From: Galeruca laticollis
Taxonomy: Eukaryota; Arthropoda; Insecta; Coleoptera; Chrysomelidae
NCBI GenBank assembly: GCA_963921935.1
Contig: OY998175.1
Span: 258,755,209 to 258,819,208, forward strand
DNA: 64,000 bases
Direction of reading: 5' to 3'
Below the pieces are notes generated by a model. It saw only the letters and a list, made by a program, of their open reading frames with translations, did not search any database and had not been told where the DNA came from. A program made the translations under genes and the position numbers. Position 1 is the stretch's first letter. The number at the start of each line of letters is the position of its first letter. Positions 61,199 to 64,000 of this stretch are shown one piece after another.

Positions 61199-61435
61199 TT
61201 GACCATGTTTTCAAATTTATTAATGCAAAAGATTGCTAACAATCGAATCGCCTCTCATAAAAGTGACAGTAGATTATATCCTGATAGATGTGTTTTAGCA
61301 GAAAGCGTGTTTTATAAAGACCATTCTATGGATTATCAATATGCCAAAGTTTTAGCAATAGAAAGTACTTATAGAAAACGTCTTTTTTTGGAAACAACGT
61401 ATATTCGAAACCTCGGGAATAAATATCTAAAATAA
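61199..61435 (+). pseudogene. C-terminal GIY-YIG end of an inverted PLE copy
   Basis: Reads RIASHKSDSRLYPDRCVLAE, then KVLAIESTYRKRLFLETTYI, and stops at 61433. ASHKSD resembles the nuclease helix of PLE-1 (LALHKSD). It forms the plus-strand arm of PLE-3 and is truncated at its 5' side. Confidence 0.7.
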
Positions 61436-61479
61436 TTTACTCTGGTGTGTTATTGCCACATCCCCACCAAAATATCCAT

Positions 61480-61512
61480 TACAAATAAGTTGGCAAATAT
61501 CTTTCTTCAAAT

Positions 61513-61515
<3 letters not shown>
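61480..61515. other. Spacer between PLE-3 and (TA)n
   Basis: A short unassigned sequence. Confidence 0.3.

Positions 61516-61580
<65 letters not shown>
61516..61580. repeat. (TA)n microsatellite
   Basis: About 65 bases of TA between PLE-3 and PLE-4. Confidence 0.9.
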
Positions 61581-61586
<6 letters not shown>

Positions 61587-61689
61587 GTAATTTTTCTTGA
61601 ACCTTCCAATTATATTGTACAAAAAGTTTTTCTTGGTGTTTGGTTCGGTTTAAAATTAGTAAATAGACTTTAAATAGTCATGTTATTTA

Positions 61690-62160
61690 TTTAAAAATAT
61701 ATAAAAACGGGACGTTTCGACTGGTTCCCCAAGTCTTTTTCAACCATAATATTCTGAAAACCAAATCACAAAAATGTTTCAAAATGTTTTTTCATATTAA
61801 AAGATAAACAAAACTCACCCTGAAACGTAATGAGAATATCCACAATAACATCATGTTGTGTATTATAAACTGTTAAAAACATTGAACAAAACACATTTAA
61901 AATCAATAAAACGACGACATTTGTGGAATTATAGTTCGAGACTTCATACACATTGTTTATATACACTATATACACCCACACAGGAATGGTGTATTTATCA
62001 TACTGAAACGATTCACGGTCAAGAGTTGCTTGGTTTTATTGTTGGTTCCGTTGCGCAGATGAACTATTGTTTTTATGCTTTTTATCAATTTAATTTTCAA
62101 TTTTCAATTACTAGTATTATTGTAAAGTTATTTTAGTGAAATTTCTTATAGAAACCTTAG
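61690..62160 (-). other. 3' terminal region of PLE-4 with degenerate hammerhead-like motif
   Basis: Noncoding sequence downstream of the PLE-4 ORF on the minus strand. At 61740-61710 it reads AAAAAGACTTGGGGAACCAG then TCGAAACGTCC: a GACT/AGTC stem followed by GAAACG, as in PLE hammerheads, but the CTGATGA box is not recognisable (TTGAAAA in its place). Confidence 0.45.
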
Positions 62161-63999
62161 TCATAATATACTGAAATATATTTTACTCAAATTGTTCACG
62201 TCTTTTTTGTCATTCACCGCACATTGATTCTTCTTAAAAATCTCCATTGATTCAAAAATTTCCCTCTTTCTATTGTGGGTTTCGGTTTTGAGAATTTTTG
62301 TTTTATCATAATTAAAAGAGTGTTTGTGTTGTTTTTCGTGCTTGGTGAGCGCAGTTTGGTTTTTTTTGTCATACTTGTGTGCTTGTAATCTAGCTTTAAG
62401 GTATTGGCTTGTTTGTCCTATATAAACGCCATCACAATTGCCGCACGGTATTTCGTATACTACATGTGACTTTTTTAGGGGAACAGTTTTTGTTTTAAGT
62501 TTGCTGAAATGGCTATTTAACAAATTGTGACCTCTGTGTGCTACAGGTATATTATATTTGGAAAGTAAATTTTTAAATTGTTCGGATAGGCCCTGTATAT
62601 ATGGAAGTGCTACATAATTGGTAAAATTATTTTCTTTTGTATTCTTTTTAGGTTGGTGTTGTAATATATTATAAAGTCTGTGAATGCGTGCTTTAAAAAC
62701 GGAATCAATAAGTGTTTTTGGGTAACTATTAATTAGGAGTGCCTGTTTAGCTTTTTTTATTGCTCGTTGTCTGTATTCTATATCAGTAAGCTGAATAGCT
62801 CTATCAGCAAGTCCTATTATTACAGATTTTTTTTGGGAAAATGGGTGTTTTGAGTTGAAGTTCATGTATCGAGAAGACCAGGTTTCTTTAGTGTACCATT
62901 CGGTTTTTATTTTATTGTTTTTGCTGTGTAAAGTAACATCTAAAAAATTTATGGTTTTGCTTTGTTCTAATTCCATTGTAAATTGTAACTTTTGGTGGTA
63001 ACTATTGAACATGTTCAGAATAAAATCTTTTTTATCATGCGGGATGGCTAATATACAGTCATCTACATACCTGTAAAAAAATGGTAAATTGAAATTTAGT
63101 TGGGAGATGACAGTTTCTTCTAGGTCTTCCATAACTAATTGGGCAACTACATTTGATATGCTTGACCCCATAGCACAACCGTCAATCTGTTTGTATATTT
63201 TATTTTTATATAAAAAGTATGTTGAATTAAGAGTGGTGTCGATGGCTTCTAAAAAGTCATTAATGGGAATATCTGTGAATTTTTTTATTTGTTCCCATTT
63301 TTTAGTTATTATTTTTTTTAATAAATTTGTTGGAATATTTGTGTAAAGTGAGATAACATCCAGCGAAATAAGGATGTACTTATCAGGTAAGATAGCATTT
63401 TTAATTTTTTGTTTAAAATCAAAAGAATCTTTTATATAGTAAGGATTTTGATTGACTATTTTTGAAAGAATACTTTTCAAATAGCTTGAAAGGTGGTTAA
63501 AAGGCGATTGTATGCAGGACACTATAGGTCTTAGGGGAATTCCGTCTTTATGTAATTTGGGAAGACCGTAAATTTTTGGTGGTTGGGCGTTGTGAATTTT
63601 TAATTGTTTCGCAGTGTTAGGCGAAATGTAGTTGTTCTTTTCCCATTTTTCGATTACAGTGTTGTTGGTTTTTTGGTATATGCTTGTTGGATCATTTTTG
63701 ATTTCTTTGTAAGTCGATGAGTCACTTAACAGTTCGTTCATTTTTTTGTCATAATCTTCTTCGAGCATAATGACGGTTTTATTTGTTTTGTCTGGTTTTA
63801 AAACAAGTACATCAGGATTTTGTTTTAAAAATATTTGGGTTTTTTTAATTTTGTTGTTAAGGGATCTATTTTCAGCAGTCGAGGCCTTTTTATTTTTGAA
63901 ATTAGTTAAAATATTGCAACCTCTCGTTCGTATTTCGTCTCTGTCACAGCTCGGTATATTCGAAATGGCGTTTTCCACGTTGCAAATTATGTCTTTTAT
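62161..63999 (-). CDS. PLE-4: Penelope-like reverse transcriptase with GIY-YIG endonuclease, open to window edge
   Basis: A frame of at least 605 residues without a stop, ending at 62161 and open at its 5' side, so the true start may lie beyond the window. Order: PDVLVLKPDKTNKTVIM (about residue 55); PPKIYGLPKLHKDGIPLRPI (about 135); ILISLDVISLYTNIP (about 205); GCAMGSSISNVVAQLVMEDL (about 270); FYRYVDDCILAI with the catalytic Asp pair (about 305); QSKTINFLDVTLHSK; HPFSQKKSVI (thumb); and a C-terminal GIY-YIG nuclease VVYEIPCGNCDGVYIGQTSQ (about 495-515) with LKARLQAHK and a terminal KKDVNNLSKIYFS block. All expected motifs are present. It is the best-preserved PLE here and could be functional. 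Confidence 0.92.
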   Translation of the reverse strand: MKDIICNVENAISNIPSCDRDEIRTRGCNILTNFKNKKASTAENRSLNNKIKKTQIFLKQNPDVLVLKPDKTNKTVIMLEEDYDKKMNELLSDSSTYKEIKNDPTSIYQKTNNTVIEKWEKNNYISPNTAKQLKIHNAQPPKIYGLPKLHKDGIPLRPIVSCIQSPFNHLSSYLKSILSKIVNQNPYYIKDSFDFKQKIKNAILPDKYILISLDVISLYTNIPTNLLKKIITKKWEQIKKFTDIPINDFLEAIDTTLNSTYFLYKNKIYKQIDGCAMGSSISNVVAQLVMEDLEETVISQLNFNLPFFYRYVDDCILAIPHDKKDFILNMFNSYHQKLQFTMELEQSKTINFLDVTLHSKNNKIKTEWYTKETWSSRYMNFNSKHPFSQKKSVIIGLADRAIQLTDIEYRQRAIKKAKQALLINSYPKTLIDSVFKARIHRLYNILQHQPKKNTKENNFTNYVALPYIQGLSEQFKNLLSKYNIPVAHRGHNLLNSHFSKLKTKTVPLKKSHVVYEIPCGNCDGVYIGQTSQYLKARLQAHKYDKKNQTALTKHEKQHKHSFNYDKTKILKTETHNRKREIFESMEIFKKNQCAVNDKKDVNNLSKIYFSIL

Positions 64000-64000
64000 T

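Larger units (their letters stand above)
59208..61479 (-). mobile_element. PLE-3: Penelope-like element with inverted ends, internal deletion
   Basis: The ends are inverted copies of about 65 bases (59208-59270 and 61412-61479; ATGGATATT with GGGGATGTGGCAATA and the complement). The minus strand carries the main coding body (61161-59640). The plus-strand piece at 61199-61435 is the C-terminal end of a second copy (LAESVFYKDHSMDYQYAK), parallel to CALAEHVFYEGYSMNYQSAK on the minus strand near 59800. The two copies are therefore joined 5' to 5', the plus copy being severely truncated. Confidence 0.8.

Overview
The window is a transposon-dense, AT-rich stretch of an animal nuclear genome, most likely an insect. 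Reasons: Ty3/gypsy LTR elements primed by a Lys-type tRNA, several Penelope-like elements (PLEs) with GIY-YIG endonuclease and hammerhead ribozyme motifs, an RTE-clade LINE, a mariner with a D34D transposase, and long (TA)n microsatellites. A beetle or a hemipteran would fit, but nothing in the sequence fixes the order. I find no convincing host gene, tRNA or rRNA. Almost every recognisable feature is a mobile element or a relic of one.

Layout. 1-3260: gag, protease, RT and RNase H of a plus-strand Ty3/gypsy element (LTR-A) cut by the window start. Its pol stops inside RNase H and resumes at about 16155 with the RNase H end, integrase (16435-17427) and a 3' LTR (to about 19278). The 12.9 kb interruption holds a broken Myb/SANT-like gene, a palindromic MITE, a LINE relic, a complete minus-strand LTR element (LTR-B, 8592-14919) and a loose LTR piece (LTR-C). 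19279-24699: LTR-D, minus strand. 24829-25335: a PLE-derived palindrome. 25376-25849: an inverted RTE fragment. 25942-32721: LTR-E, plus strand. 32818-36840: two PLEs. 39640-42783: a DNA transposon with a THAP-domain gene. 43244-43423: a MITE. 43424-54477: mostly unassigned. 54919-57590: an RTE LINE, minus strand. 57873-59183: a mariner. 59208-61479 and about 61690-64000: two further PLEs.

How the parts relate. LTR-B, -D and -E have the same plan: LTRs of 1.05-2.1 kb, a Lys-type primer binding site, one Gag-like ORF with a long coiled coil, only scraps of protease and pol, and a G-rich polypurine tract. They look like a gag-only, non-autonomous lineage related to LTR-A, which has the full gag-pol set and could have supplied the missing enzymes. 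LTR-B has nearly identical LTRs over most of their length and an unbroken 492-residue Gag ORF, so it is young. Nearly all element ends abut (TA)n tracts, which appear to be insertion targets. The PLEs repeatedly show inverted, head-to-head structure, and several carry hammerhead-type cores near their ends.

Limits: boundaries were set by eye, no alignment or database search was run, and clade names rest on motif recognition.
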